From Rhodanobacter thiooxydans (GTDB lineage Bacteria > Pseudomonadota > Gammaproteobacteria > Xanthomonadales > Rhodanobacteraceae): 64,000 bases of DNA. Shown piece by piece: positions 39,103-48,957 of this stretch. Under the pieces are notes generated by a model. It did no database searches and was not told where the DNA came from. It worked only from the letters and a program-made list of their open reading frames with translations. Made by a program: the position numbers and the translations under genes. Location: assembly GCF_030291135.1 (NCBI RefSeq), contig NZ_CP127409.1, forward strand, positions 2,356,001 through 2,420,000, in the 5' to 3' direction. The first letter of the stretch is position 1; each line of letters starts with the position of its first letter.

Positions 39103-39175
39103 ACTGCGGCGCAGCAAGCCTCGCGGGCTGCCACTGCTATACTCGAACGTTGCCAGATTCACCGGGAAGCACCAC

Positions 39176-39733
39176 ATGCTCAACGACATCAAGAACGATG
39201 CCCAGACCCGCATGGGCAAGAGCATCGAATCACTCAAGCACGACCTCACCCGCATCCGTACCGGTCGCGCCAGCACGGCGCTGGTGGATGGCATCAAGGT
39301 GTCCTACTACGGCGCGGACATGCCGCTGACCCAGGTCGCCTCGGTATCGCTGTCCGATGCGCGCACGATCATCATCACGCCATGGGAAAAGACCATGGTG
39401 GCGCCGATCGAGAAGGCACTGATGGCGTCCGACCTGGGTATCACGCCGACCACCGCCGGCACCGTGATCCGCCTCAACATGCCGGCACTCACCGAGGAGC
39501 GCCGCCGCGAACTGGCCAAGCACGTCGGCCATGAGGGCGAGAACGCCAAGATCGCGATCCGCAACGTGCGTCGCGACGCACTGCAGCAGGTCAAGGACCT
39601 GCTCAAGGAGAAGCTGATCACCGAGGACGACGACCGCCGCGTCGACGACGAGATCCAGAAACTCACCGACCGCGCGGTGAAGGACGTCGATGCCGTGGTC
39701 AAGGCGAAGGAAGAGGAGCTGATGGCGCTCTGA
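39176..39733 (+). CDS. frr: Ribosome recycling factor
   Basis: A 185-residue L-shaped factor: IKNDAQTRMGKSIESLKHDL, RTGRAS near the N-terminus, VSLSDARTIIITPWEKTM, and a C-terminal helix with HVGHEGENAKIAIRNVRRDA. It splits post-termination ribosomes with EF-G. It follows pyrH by 73 bp. Confidence 0.98.
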   Translation: MLNDIKNDAQTRMGKSIESLKHDLTRIRTGRASTALVDGIKVSYYGADMPLTQVASVSLSDARTIIITPWEKTMVAPIEKALMASDLGITPTTAGTVIRLNMPALTEERRRELAKHVGHEGENAKIAIRNVRRDALQQVKDLLKEKLITEDDDRRVDDEIQKLTDRAVKDVDAVVKAKEEELMAL

Positions 39734-39750
39734 GCGTCATCGCAGCCATC

Positions 39751-40491
39751 ATGCCCGGCGCCGATGCCGCCCAGGTGCCGCGCCATATCGCCATCGTGAT
39801 GGATGGCAACGGCCGCTGGGCCAAGGCTCGCCACCGTCCGCGCAGCTTCGGCCACAATGCCGGCCGCAAGGCCGTGCGCGAAGTGATCGAAGCGTGCCTG
39901 CGCGAAGGCGTGCAGGCGCTGACCCTGTTCGCCTTCTCCAGCGAAAACTGGCAGCGCCCGCAGGACGAAGTCGGCGCGCTGATGAGCCTGTTCGTGCGCG
40001 CGCTGGACAAGGAAGTGGACGAGCTGCACGGCCACGGGGTGCGGCTGCGCTTCATCGGCGACCTGGCTACCTTCGACGACGCCCTGCGCGAACGCATGCA
40101 GGCCGCGATGGCCCGCACCGCCGGCAACGACCGGCTGCAGGTGAACATCGCGGTGAGCTACGGCGGCCGCTGGGACATCGCGCAGGCCAGCCGCCAGGCC
40201 GCCGCCGCGGTGGCACGCGGCGAACTGCGCGTGGACGAGATCGACGAGGCCCGGCTGGGCCCGTGGATGAGCCTGGCCGAACTGCCGCCGCTGGACCTGT
40301 TCATCCGCACCGGCGGCGAATGCCGTCTCAGCAACTTCCTGTTGTGGCAGGTCGCCTACGCCGAGCTGTACTTTACCGACACCTTGTGGCCCGATTTCGA
40401 CCAGGCCTGCCTGCGCCGGGCCATCGAAGACTATGCCCGCCGGGAACGCCGCTACGGCCGCACCGGCGAGCAGGTCGCCAACGCTTCATAG
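39751..40491 (+). CDS. uppS: Undecaprenyl diphosphate synthase
   Basis: A 246-residue cis-prenyltransferase that makes the C55 carrier for peptidoglycan and LPS. HIAIVMDGNGRWAKARHRPR has catalytic Asp in MDGNGRWA; FGHNAGRKAV, TLFAFSSENWQRP, VNIAVSYGGRWDI and LFIRTGGECRLSNFLLWQ complete the signature. It starts 17 bp after frr. Confidence 0.97.
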   Translation: MPGADAAQVPRHIAIVMDGNGRWAKARHRPRSFGHNAGRKAVREVIEACLREGVQALTLFAFSSENWQRPQDEVGALMSLFVRALDKEVDELHGHGVRLRFIGDLATFDDALRERMQAAMARTAGNDRLQVNIAVSYGGRWDIAQASRQAAAAVARGELRVDEIDEARLGPWMSLAELPPLDLFIRTGGECRLSNFLLWQVAYAELYFTDTLWPDFDQACLRRAIEDYARRERRYGRTGEQVANAS

Positions 40492-40500
40492 AGGATTTCC

Positions 40501-41319
40501 ATGCTGCTTCAGCGCACCCTCACCGCCCTGGTGCTCGCGCCGCTGGCGATCCTGATCATCCTGCTGCCGCCGACCGGAGCCTTTGCCGGCATCGTCGCGC
40601 TGGCGTTCCTGGCCGCGTGGTGGGAATGGGCCGCGCTGAGCGGGCTGCACAGCCGCTCGTGGCGCATCGCCCTGCTCGTCGTGGCGGCATGCATGTTCGC
40701 CCTGTTGTGGCGGGGCCACGCCACGGCGCTGACCCCGCTGCTGCTGGTGGCCGGCGCGACCTGGTGGCTGCTGGCCTGCCTGTGGCTGCGCCATTTCGCG
40801 TTCGCCGCGGCGCCCACCCGCGAGAATCTCGCGCTGAAGCTGCTCGCCGGCGCGTTCGTGATCTTCCCGACCTGGGTCGCCCTGGTCAGCATCCATGCCC
40901 GCATGCCGCACGGCCACTGGTGGACCCTGCTGGCGCTGGTGATCGTGTGGGCGTCGGACATCGGCGCGTATTTCAGCGGCCGTACCTTCGGCAAGCGCAA
41001 GCTGGCACCGCAGATCAGCCCGGGCAAAACCTGGGCCGGCGCCTACGGCGCACTGGTCGCCGGCGTGCTGGTGACCCTGGCCGGCGGCTGGCTGCTCGAC
41101 GTGCGCGGCGCCCGACTGCTGGGGTTGGCCCTGCTGGCGCTCGTCACGGTGGCGGCGTCGATCGTCGGCGACCTGATCGAGAGCCTGATGAAACGGCATG
41201 CCCAGGTGAAGGATTCGGGCACCATCTTTCCCGGCCACGGCGGCCTGCTGGACCGGCTGGACAGCGTATTTGCCGCGCTGCCGGTGTTCGCCGCCGGCCT
41301 GTTCCTGCTGGACATCTAG
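40501..41319 (+). CDS. cdsA: Phosphatidate cytidylyltransferase
   Basis: A 272-residue polytopic inner-membrane enzyme making CDP-diacylglycerol. About seven hydrophobic segments are followed by the CDP-alcohol signature region SDIGAYFSGRTFGKRKLAPQ, SPGKTWAGAYGAL, and SLMKRHAQVKDSGTIFPGHG with the metal-binding Asp. It follows uppS by 9 bp. Confidence 0.96.
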   Translation: MLLQRTLTALVLAPLAILIILLPPTGAFAGIVALAFLAAWWEWAALSGLHSRSWRIALLVVAACMFALLWRGHATALTPLLLVAGATWWLLACLWLRHFAFAAAPTRENLALKLLAGAFVIFPTWVALVSIHARMPHGHWWTLLALVIVWASDIGAYFSGRTFGKRKLAPQISPGKTWAGAYGALVAGVLVTLAGGWLLDVRGARLLGLALLALVTVAASIVGDLIESLMKRHAQVKDSGTIFPGHGGLLDRLDSVFAALPVFAAGLFLLDI

Positions 41320-41328
41320 AGCCTGCCC

Positions 41329-42507
41329 ATGATGCATAACATCGCCGTCCTCGGCGCCACCGGTTCGATCGGCGGCAACACACTCGATGTCATCGCACGC
41401 CACCCGGAACGCTTCCGTGCCAGCGTGCTGACCGCGCATCGCCAGGTCGAGGCACTGGCCGAACTGTGCGTCCGTCACCGGCCGCAGCTGGCGGTGATCG
41501 CCGACCCGGCGCTGGAATCGGAGCTGGCACGCCGGCTCGCCGCCGCTGGCGTGCACTGCGAGGTGGCCAGTGGCCATGCCGCACTGACGGCTGCCGCGGC
41601 CAGCCCTCTGTGCGACACCGTGGTCGCCGCCATCGTCGGCGCCGCCGGGCTGGAATCCACCCTGGCTGCTGCGCGCGCCGGCAAGCGCCTGCTGCTGGCG
41701 AACAAGGAATCCATCGTGATGGCCGGCCCGCTGCTGCTGCAGGCGGTCGCCGTCGGTGGCGGCGCACTGATCCCGGTCGACTCCGAGCACAACGCGATCT
41801 TCCAGTGCCTGCCCGGCGGCCGGCCGGATCTGGGCCACAGCGGCGTGCGCCGGCTGATCCTGACCGCCTCCGGCGGCCCGTTCCGCGGCCGCACGCGGGC
41901 GCAACTGGCCGACATCACGCCGGACCAGGCCTGCAAGCATCCGAACTGGGTGATGGGCCGCAAGATCTCGGTCGACTCGGCCACCCTGATGAACAAGGGC
42001 CTGGAAGTGATCGAGGCGCACCACCTGTTCGGCGCGCCGGCCGACGCGATCGACGTGGTGGTGCACCCGCAGAGCCTGGTGCATTCGATGGTGGAGTACG
42101 TCGACGGCTCGGTGCTGGCCCAGCTCGGCAACCCGGACATGCGTACCGCGATCGCGCATGCGCTGGCGTGGCCGGAGCGGGTCGAATCCGGCGTGCCGTC
42201 GCTGGACCTGGCCAGCTGCGCCCCGTTGCAGTTCGAGCCGCCGGACCTGGCCACCTTCCGTTGCCTGGCGCTGGCCTTCCAGGCACTGCGCGCCGGCGGC
42301 GACGCCCCCGCCGTGCTGAACGCGGCCAACGAGGTGGCCGTGGAGGCTTTCCTGGCCGGCGCGCTGCCGTTCCTGTCGATCGCCGACGTGGTCGAGGCCG
42401 TGCTTGCGGAACTGCCGGCGCAGGCCGTGGTCGATGTTGAAACCCTGTGTGAACGCGACCGCATGGCCCGGGAGGCGGCCCGCCGCGTCCTGCGCAACGC
42501 TTGCTGA
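41329..42507 (+). CDS. dxr: 1-deoxy-D-xylulose 5-phosphate reductoisomerase
   Basis: A 392-residue MEP-pathway enzyme (DXP to MEP, NADPH). It has [44 protein letters not shown] (metal-binding Asp/Glu), [30 protein letters not shown] and [16 protein letters not shown]. It begins with two Met codons 9 bp after cdsA. Confidence 0.97.
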   Translation: MMHNIAVLGATGSIGGNTLDVIARHPERFRASVLTAHRQVEALAELCVRHRPQLAVIADPALESELARRLAAAGVHCEVASGHAALTAAAASPLCDTVVAAIVGAAGLESTLAAARAGKRLLLANKESIVMAGPLLLQAVAVGGGALIPVDSEHNAIFQCLPGGRPDLGHSGVRRLILTASGGPFRGRTRAQLADITPDQACKHPNWVMGRKISVDSATLMNKGLEVIEAHHLFGAPADAIDVVVHPQSLVHSMVEYVDGSVLAQLGNPDMRTAIAHALAWPERVESGVPSLDLASCAPLQFEPPDLATFRCLALAFQALRAGGDAPAVLNAANEVAVEAFLAGALPFLSIADVVEAVLAELPAQAVVDVETLCERDRMAREAARRVLRNAC

Positions 42508-42543
42508 TATTCTTGCTTCGATGACTTTTCGACACGGTACTCG

Positions 42544-43890
42544 ATGACTGCCTTCTTCGGCTCGGTGTTCTGGCTGCTGGTCACGCTCGGCGTGCTAGTG
42601 ACCTTCCATGAGTTCGGCCACTACTGGGTCGCGCGCCGCTGTGGGGTGAAGGTGCTGCGCTTCTCGGTCGGTTTCGGCAACGCGATCTGGAAGCGCATCG
42701 GCCGCGACGGCACCGAGTACCAGGTTGCCGCGATCCCGCTGGGCGGCTACGTCAAGATGCTGGACGCACGCGAGGGTGAGGTCGATCCTGCCCTGCGCGA
42801 CCAGGAATTCACCGGCAAGCCGGTATGGAAGCGCATCGCCATCGTCGCCGCCGGGCCGGGCTTCAACCTGATCTTCACCATCGTCGCGTTCTGGCTGATG
42901 TTCATGCTGGGTCGCCCCGACGTGGCGCCAGTGGTGACCGCGGCGCCGCAAAGCCTCGCCGCCAGCGCCGGCATCCAGCCGGGTGACCGCATCCTCAGCA
43001 TCGACGGCCGCGCCGTCACCACTTGGACCGATTCGATGGACACGGTGGCCAACGCCCTGCTCGGGCGCGCGCCGCTGCCGCTCACCGTGCGCGGCCAGGA
43101 CGGGCGCACACGCGAACTGGTGCTGCCGCTGGACGAACTGCCGCCGGGCCAGGACCTGGGCCAGTACCTGGGCAAGCTCGGCCTGAAGCTGGCGCCGCCG
43201 CCGGCGATCGCCGCCACCGTGATGCCCGGCCAGCCGGCCGCGCTGGCCGGCATGCAGGGCGGCGACCGCATCGTCAGCGTCAACGGCCAGCCGGTGGGCG
43301 ACTTCATCGCGTTCGGCAAGCTGGTGCAGGCCGAAGCGGCCAAGTCGCCCAAACTGTCGATCGGCATCGAGCGCGCCGGCCAGCCGCAGCAACTTGGCGT
43401 CACCGCCAAGTGGGAGTCACTGGAAGGCCAGCCGCCGAAGTGGGTGATGGGTGTCGGCGCACCGCCGATCGAACCGGCCACCGTGAGCTACGGCCCGATC
43501 AAGGCCATGACCGCCTCGCTCGGCACCACCTGGCGCAATACCACGCAGACCTTCAGCATGCTCGGCAAGATGCTGACCGGCGAGGCCTCGACCCGGAACC
43601 TCTCCGGCGTCATCGGCATCGCCGAAGTGGCGAATGCCTCGGCCAGCATGGGCCTGCCCTGGTTCCTGCAGTTCCTGGCGCTGGTGTCGCTGAGCCTGGC
43701 GATCCTCAACCTGCTGCCGATCCCGGTCCTGGATGGCGGACACCTGCTGTATTATCTTGTCGAATTGATCAAGGGCAGTCCGGTCAGCGAACAGGCGATG
43801 ATTGTCGGCCAGTACATCGGCCTGGCCTTGCTGTTCACCCTGATGGGGCTGGCGTTCTACAACGATATCCACCGCATGCTGCTGTCGTGA
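42544..43890 (+). CDS. rseP: Site-2 zinc metalloprotease RseP
   Basis: A 448-residue inner-membrane protease. The N-terminal helix holds the zinc motif HEFGH (VTFHEFGHYWVARRCGVKV). Two PDZ domains follow (about residues 120-300: AGIQPGDRILSIDGRAV, AGMQGGDRIVSVNGQPV). The C-terminal NLLPIPVLDGGHLLYYLVE has the third ligand Asp. In enteric bacteria it cleaves RseA to release sigma-E. It sits before bamA as usual. Confidence 0.97.
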   Translation: MTAFFGSVFWLLVTLGVLVTFHEFGHYWVARRCGVKVLRFSVGFGNAIWKRIGRDGTEYQVAAIPLGGYVKMLDAREGEVDPALRDQEFTGKPVWKRIAIVAAGPGFNLIFTIVAFWLMFMLGRPDVAPVVTAAPQSLAASAGIQPGDRILSIDGRAVTTWTDSMDTVANALLGRAPLPLTVRGQDGRTRELVLPLDELPPGQDLGQYLGKLGLKLAPPPAIAATVMPGQPAALAGMQGGDRIVSVNGQPVGDFIAFGKLVQAEAAKSPKLSIGIERAGQPQQLGVTAKWESLEGQPPKWVMGVGAPPIEPATVSYGPIKAMTASLGTTWRNTTQTFSMLGKMLTGEASTRNLSGVIGIAEVANASASMGLPWFLQFLALVSLSLAILNLLPIPVLDGGHLLYYLVELIKGSPVSEQAMIVGQYIGLALLFTLMGLAFYNDIHRMLLS

Positions 43891-43996
43891 TGCCGATGCC
43901 CGGCAACTGCAGCATGCCGACGACACGCCTGCCTGCGGCATGGCGCGGCGGCGTGTCAAACGATGCATTCCTCCCGCGGAATGCGGACTCTCTTTC

Positions 43997-44019
43997 GAGG
44001 CAGGGCCTGTCCCTGCCTC
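43997..44019. other. Hairpin between rseP and bamA
   Basis: GAGGCAGGG-CCTGT-CCCTGCCTC, nine pairs, in the 189-bp gap. No T run. It could be an RNA processing or regulatory stem; nothing else is seen in the gap. Confidence 0.35.
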
Positions 44020-44079
44020 ATGCGTTGATCGGGGCGGCCGCGCTGGCCGCTCCATCGAAATAACCCAACGGAACCGACG

Positions 44080-46506
44080 ATGAAGCGTATCGCCGCGCTG
44101 ATTTTGCTTGCCTCCCTCTCCGCCAATGCGTTCGCGTTCGACCCGTTCGTGGTGTCGGACATCCGCATCGACGGCCTCAGCCGGATCTCGGCCGGCACCG
44201 TGTACAACTACCTGCCGATCAACAAGGGCGACCAGCTGACCAACGACGGCGCCCAGCGCGCCATCCGCGCGCTGTACCGCACCAAGTTCTTCAGCGACGT
44301 CGAAATGGATCGCGAAGGCAGCATCCTGGTGATCAAGGTGGTCGAGCGGCCATCCATCGCCAAGCTGACCCTGCGCGGCAACAAGGACATCAAGACCGAC
44401 GACCTGAAGAAGGGCCTGAAGGAGATCGGCCTCACCGAGGGCGAGACCTTCGACCGGCTGGCGCTGGACAACGTGCAGCAGGAACTGATCCGGCAGTACT
44501 ACAACCGCGGCAAGTACAACGTCTCGGTCGATCCGCACGTGACCCGGCTGGACCGCAACCGCGTCGCCGTCGAGATCGAGATCCGCGAGGGCAAGGCGGC
44601 CAAGATCAAGGAACTGAACATCCTTGGCAACCACGCGTTCACCGACAAGCAGATCCGCGACGGCTTCGAGTCAGACACCACCAACTGGATGTCGTGGTAT
44701 TCGAAGGACGACCAGTACTCGCGCGAGAAGCTCTCCGGCGACCTGGAGAAGCTGCAGTCCTATTACATGGACCGCGGCTACGCCGATTTCGGCGTCGACT
44801 CCACCCAGGTGGCGATCGCGCCGGACAAGCGCGCGATGTACATCGACACCAGCATCAAGGAAGGCGAAATCTACAAGGTTGCCGACGTCAAACTGCTCGG
44901 CGAGCTGATCCTGCCGGAGGCGACCATGCGCCAGCTGGTCTTCGTCAAGGCCGGCGAGACCTTCAACCGCGCCGCGGTCGAAGCCAGCACCAAGGCGATC
45001 AAGGCGGTGCTGGCCAACATCGGCTACGCCTACGCCAAGGTCACCCCGATCCCGAAGCTGGACAAGGAAAAGCGCACGGTCGACCTGACCCTGTACGTCG
45101 AGCCCGGCCAGCGCGTGTACGTGCGCCGGGTGGTGTTCCAGGGCAACACGCGCACCGAAGACGACGTGCTGCGCCGCGAAATGCGCCAGCTCGAGGGCTC
45201 CTGGTACTCGCAGGCGGCGATCGACCGCTCCAAGGTCCGCCTGCAGCGGCTGGGCTATTTCAAGAAGGTCGACATCGACAAGAAGATGGTGCCGGGCACC
45301 CAGGACAAGGTTGATGTTTCGGTCAAGGTCGAGGAGCAGTCCGCCGGCAGCATGCAGTTCGGCATCGGTTATTCGCAGTACTCCGGCATCATCCTGAATG
45401 CCTCGGTGTCGCAGAACAACCTGTTCGGCACCGGTGACAGCTTCTCGATCAGCGGCGAGCGCAGCACCTACTACACCCGCCTCGGCCTCAACTACTACAA
45501 CCCGTACCTGACCGACAGCGGCATCGGCATCGGCTACAGCGCCTCGTACTCGAAGACCGACTACGGCAACACCGATTTCGCGAACTACGCCACCAGCGCA
45601 AAGAGCTTCTCCAGCTACCTCGGCATCCCGATCAGCGAGACCGACGGCTTGCGCGTGGGCCTGGGCATCAGCAGCAACAAGGTCAACCTGTTCACCGGCT
45701 ACAGCCCGAAGGTACTGATCGACTACCAGAACGAGATCGGCAACAAGACCATCCACACCTGGACCGGCACGCTGGGCTGGAACCACGACACCCGCAACGG
45801 CTACTGGGCGCCGACCCGCGGCGGCCTGCTCTCGGCCTCGACCGACGTCGCCCTGCCCGGCTCGACCGTGCAGTACTGGAAGCTGACCACCGAGGCGAAC
45901 CACTACTGGCCGATCGGCAAGGGCTTCGTGCTGTACCTCGACGGCCAGGTCGGCTACGGCAAGACCTACGGCAAGAACGGCATCAGCGACGACGCCTACG
46001 ATGCGCTGGCAGCAGCCAGCAAGGCCGACAACCCCAACCAGAGCCACATCATCACCGACATGCGCCAGGATCTGCCGTTCTGGCAGAACTACTACGCCGG
46101 CGGCGTGCGCGACGTGCGCGGCTACCAGGACAACACGCTGGGGCCGCGGGTCTGCATCGACGGCAGCGCTCCGGACGCCAACGGCATGTGCAACAGCGGC
46201 GCCTACTACGCGCAGCCGATCGGCGGCGCGTTCAAGGTGCTCGGCACCGCGCAGGTGTTCCTGCCGCTGCCGTTCCTGAAGGACGTCAACACCGCGCGCG
46301 TGTCCTGGTTCATGGACGTCGGCAACGTCTACAAGGATTACAAGAGCTTCGACGCCAGCGAGCTGCGCGCCTCCACCGGCCTGTCGCTGCAATGGCAGGC
46401 GCCGATCGGCCCGCTGATCATCAGCTTCGCCGTGCCGCTGCGCTCCAAGGCCGCGGATCGCCACTACGAGGAGCGCATCCAGTTCACCTTCGGCAGCCAG
46501 TTCTGA
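44080..46506 (+). CDS. bamA: Outer-membrane protein assembly factor BamA
   Basis: An 808-residue Omp85 protein. A signal peptide (cut near AFA-FDPF, about residue 21) is followed by five POTRA domains to about residue 420 (FVVSDIRIDGLSRISAGTVY, SIAKLTLRGNKDIKTDDLKK, YVRRVVFQGNTRTEDDVLRR). A C-terminal 16-strand beta barrel follows, with the VRGYQDNTLGP loop-6 motif and terminal Phe (FTFGSQF). It inserts outer-membrane proteins. A strong terminator follows; skp is not present downstream. Confidence 0.97.
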   Translation: MKRIAALILLASLSANAFAFDPFVVSDIRIDGLSRISAGTVYNYLPINKGDQLTNDGAQRAIRALYRTKFFSDVEMDREGSILVIKVVERPSIAKLTLRGNKDIKTDDLKKGLKEIGLTEGETFDRLALDNVQQELIRQYYNRGKYNVSVDPHVTRLDRNRVAVEIEIREGKAAKIKELNILGNHAFTDKQIRDGFESDTTNWMSWYSKDDQYSREKLSGDLEKLQSYYMDRGYADFGVDSTQVAIAPDKRAMYIDTSIKEGEIYKVADVKLLGELILPEATMRQLVFVKAGETFNRAAVEASTKAIKAVLANIGYAYAKVTPIPKLDKEKRTVDLTLYVEPGQRVYVRRVVFQGNTRTEDDVLRREMRQLEGSWYSQAAIDRSKVRLQRLGYFKKVDIDKKMVPGTQDKVDVSVKVEEQSAGSMQFGIGYSQYSGIILNASVSQNNLFGTGDSFSISGERSTYYTRLGLNYYNPYLTDSGIGIGYSASYSKTDYGNTDFANYATSAKSFSSYLGIPISETDGLRVGLGISSNKVNLFTGYSPKVLIDYQNEIGNKTIHTWTGTLGWNHDTRNGYWAPTRGGLLSASTDVALPGSTVQYWKLTTEANHYWPIGKGFVLYLDGQVGYGKTYGKNGISDDAYDALAAASKADNPNQSHIITDMRQDLPFWQNYYAGGVRDVRGYQDNTLGPRVCIDGSAPDANGMCNSGAYYAQPIGGAFKVLGTAQVFLPLPFLKDVNTARVSWFMDVGNVYKDYKSFDASELRASTGLSLQWQAPIGPLIISFAVPLRSKAADRHYEERIQFTFGSQF

Positions 46507-46530
46507 TCTGACCCGGAAGTCGGGGACCGA

Positions 46531-46560
46531 AGAAAGCGCGGCCTGGCCGCGCTTTCTTTT
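46531..46560 (+). terminator. Intrinsic terminator after bamA
   Basis: AGAAAGCGCGG / CCGCGCTTTCT stem with a 5-nt loop, followed by TTTT. The lpxD unit therefore probably has its own promoter; TACAAT at about 46611-46616 is a candidate -10. Confidence 0.85.
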
Positions 46561-46641
46561 GCCGGCCTGCTTTTGCCGGCTTGGCGCACTGCACGCCGCG
46601 GCGCCACCCCCTACAATGGCCGGCAGGTTCCGGAGCCACGC

Positions 46642-47670
46642 ATGAGCGCAATCAACTACACGGTAGCCGAGCTGGCGGAACGCTTCGGCCTCCGCTTCAG
46701 CGGCGATGGCACGCGGGGTATCGACGGCGTCGGCACGCTGGCCGGCGCCGGTCCCAGCCAGTTGAGCTTCCTCTCCAACAGCAAGTACGCCGCCCAGCTG
46801 GCCGCCACCCGCGCCGGCGTGGTGGTGCTGCGCGAGGAAAACCACGCCGACTGCCCGACGGCGGCGCTGGTCGCGCAGGATCCCTATGTCGCCTACGCGA
46901 AGATCGCCGCGCTGTTCGAACGGCTGCCGGCCGCGCCCGCGGGCATCCACCCCAGCGCCGTAGTCGCCGCCGGGGCGCAGGTCAGCGCCAGCGCCAGCAT
47001 CGGTCCCGGCTGCGTGATCGCGGAGGGCGCGGTGATCGGCGACGGCGCCGTGCTCGGTCCGCACTGCATCGTCGGCGAGGACTGCACCGTCGGCGCGCAG
47101 TCGCGACTGGTGGCGCGGGTCACCCTGGTCACCCGGGTCACGCTGGGCCAGCGCGTGCTGGTGCATCCGGGGGCGGTGATCGGCTCGGACGGTTTCGGCC
47201 TCGCCTTCGACAAGGATCACTGGATCAAGCTGCCGCAGCTCGGCGGCGTGCGCATCGGCGACGACTGCGAGATTGGCGCGAACACCACGATCGACCGCGG
47301 CGCGCTGGACGACACCGTGCTGGAAGAAGACGTGCGGCTGGACAACCAGATCCAGATCGCGCACAACGTGCACGTCGGCGCGCACACCGCGATGGCCGGC
47401 TGCGCCGCGGTGGCCGGCAGCGCGAAAATCGGCCGCTGGTGCATGATCGGCGGCAACGCCGGCGTGCTCGGCCATCTCGAACTGGCCGACCGGGTTACCA
47501 TTACCGCCAAGAGCCTGGTCACGCATTCGATCCGCGAACCCGGCGAATATTCATCAGGCGTGCCACTGCAGGACAACCGCCAGTGGCGGAGGAACGCGGC
47601 GCGCTTCAAGCACCTGGACGAGTACGCGCGCCGATTGTCGGCGCTGGAGAAGGACAGCGACAATGAGTGA
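46642..47670 (+). CDS. lpxD: UDP-3-O-(3-hydroxyacyl)glucosamine N-acyltransferase
   Basis: A 342-residue left-handed beta-helix enzyme of lipid A synthesis. An N-terminal uridine-binding domain (YTVAELAERFGLRFSGDGT, SQLSFLSNSKYAAQL) leads into hexapeptide repeats (PSAVVAAGAQV onward). The catalytic His lies in LDNQIQIAHNVHVGAH; VIGSDGFGLAFDKDHWIKLP and IGANTTIDRGALDDT are conserved. A C-terminal helical tail follows (QWRRNAARFKHLDEY). It overlaps fabZ by 8 bp. Confidence 0.97.
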   Translation: MSAINYTVAELAERFGLRFSGDGTRGIDGVGTLAGAGPSQLSFLSNSKYAAQLAATRAGVVVLREENHADCPTAALVAQDPYVAYAKIAALFERLPAAPAGIHPSAVVAAGAQVSASASIGPGCVIAEGAVIGDGAVLGPHCIVGEDCTVGAQSRLVARVTLVTRVTLGQRVLVHPGAVIGSDGFGLAFDKDHWIKLPQLGGVRIGDDCEIGANTTIDRGALDDTVLEEDVRLDNQIQIAHNVHVGAHTAMAGCAAVAGSAKIGRWCMIGGNAGVLGHLELADRVTITAKSLVTHSIREPGEYSSGVPLQDNRQWRRNAARFKHLDEYARRLSALEKDSDNE

Positions 47671-48136
47671 GGAAAGCGACTTCATGACCATGCCGATCGA
47701 CGTGGAGCATATCCAGCAACTGCTGCCGCACCGCTATCCGTTCCTGCTGGTGGATCGCGTGATCGAGATCGTGCCCGACGTCAGCGTGGTCGCGCTGAAG
47801 AACGTGACTATCAACGAACCGTTCTTCCAGGGCCATTTCCCCGGCCATCCGGTGATGCCCGGCGTGCTGATCATCGAGGCGATGGCGCAGGCCGCCGGCC
47901 TGCTGACCCAGCTGAGCCGCCACGCAAAGGGCGACAAGGGCAGCCCGCTGTTCTACCTGGTCAAGGTCGACAACGCACGCTTCAGCGCACCGGTGGTGCC
48001 CGGCGACCAGTTGCGCTTCGAAGTCAGCCAGAAGCGCCTGGTGCGCGGCATGGGCCTGTTCGTGGCACGCAGTCTGGTCGATGGCAAGGAAGTGGCCAGC
48101 TGTGAACTGATGTGCGCCGCGAGGACCCATAAATGA
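47663..48136 (+). CDS. fabZ: 3-hydroxyacyl-ACP dehydratase FabZ
   Basis: A 157-residue hot-dog-fold enzyme. [17 protein letters not shown] and [20 protein letters not shown] contain the catalytic His and Glu. It competes with LpxA for 3-hydroxyacyl-ACP, so its place between lpxD and lpxA links fatty-acid and lipid A synthesis. It overlaps lpxA by four bases (ATGA). Confidence 0.97.
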   Translation: MSEESDFMTMPIDVEHIQQLLPHRYPFLLVDRVIEIVPDVSVVALKNVTINEPFFQGHFPGHPVMPGVLIIEAMAQAAGLLTQLSRHAKGDKGSPLFYLVKVDNARFSAPVVPGDQLRFEVSQKRLVRGMGLFVARSLVDGKEVASCELMCAARTHK

Positions 48137-48906
48137 TCCATCCCACTGCGCTGATCGATCCTTCCGCCGTCATTGGCGCCAACGTCAGCATCGGCGCCTA
48201 CAGCGTGATCGGTGCCGAGGTGGAGATCGGCGACGGCACGGTGATCGGCCCGCACGTGGTGATCGAAGGTCCCACCCGGATCGGGCGCGACAACCACATC
48301 ACCCAGTTCGCCTCGCTCGGCGGCGCGCCGCAGGACAAGAAGTGGAAAGGCGAGCGCACCGAGCTGGTGATCGGCGACCGCAACCTGATCCGCGAATTCA
48401 CCACCCTCAACCGTGGCACCGGCGACGGCGGCGGGGTCACCCGCATCGGCAACGACAACTGGGTACTTGCCTACGTGCACATCGCGCATGACTGCCAGAT
48501 CGGCAACAACGTGGTGTTCTCCAACTACTCGGCGCTGGCCGGGCACGTCACCATCGGCGACTGGACCATCCTGTCCGGTTATTCCGGCGTGCACCAGTTC
48601 TGCAAGGTCGGCGCGCATGCGTTCATCGGCATGGGCTGTCTGGTCGGCCACGACGTGCCGCCGTTCGTGATGATGGCGAACGAACAGCAGGGCCGTCCGC
48701 GCGGCATCAACAGCGAAGGCCTGAAGCGCCGCGGCTTCGACGCCACGCGCATCGCCGCGATCAAGCGCGCCTACCGCACGCTGTACATGGCCGGCCTGCC
48801 GCTACCCGAGGCGCGCGAAAAACTGGTCGAGCTGGCGCGCGAAAGCGACGACGTGCGTGCCATGCTGGAATTCATCGACCACAGCGAGCGGGCGCTCGCC
48901 CGATAA
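48133..48906 (+). CDS. lpxA: UDP-N-acetylglucosamine acyltransferase LpxA
   Basis: A 257-residue hexapeptide-repeat trimer enzyme, first step of lipid A synthesis. [20 protein letters not shown] opens it; catalytic His is in [38 protein letters not shown] marks the C-terminal helical part. Length is normal. Confidence 0.97.
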   Translation: MIHPTALIDPSAVIGANVSIGAYSVIGAEVEIGDGTVIGPHVVIEGPTRIGRDNHITQFASLGGAPQDKKWKGERTELVIGDRNLIREFTTLNRGTGDGGGVTRIGNDNWVLAYVHIAHDCQIGNNVVFSNYSALAGHVTIGDWTILSGYSGVHQFCKVGAHAFIGMGCLVGHDVPPFVMMANEQQGRPRGINSEGLKRRGFDATRIAAIKRAYRTLYMAGLPLPEAREKLVELARESDDVRAMLEFIDHSERALAR

Positions 48907-48957
48907 GCGTCTCGCTTATCGGGCAATCAGGCACGCGCTCTGGCTTATGCTTCCGGC

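Noticed and set aside
47113..47160. Apparent internal duplication in lpxD (VTLVTRVTL)
   Set aside because: From memory, the segment has the length of the equivalent part of other LpxD proteins, so it is ordinary hexapeptide repetition.
44671..47526. Minus-strand open frame of about 950 codons opposite bamA and lpxD
   Set aside because: Antisense shadow; bamA and lpxD are complete on the plus strand.
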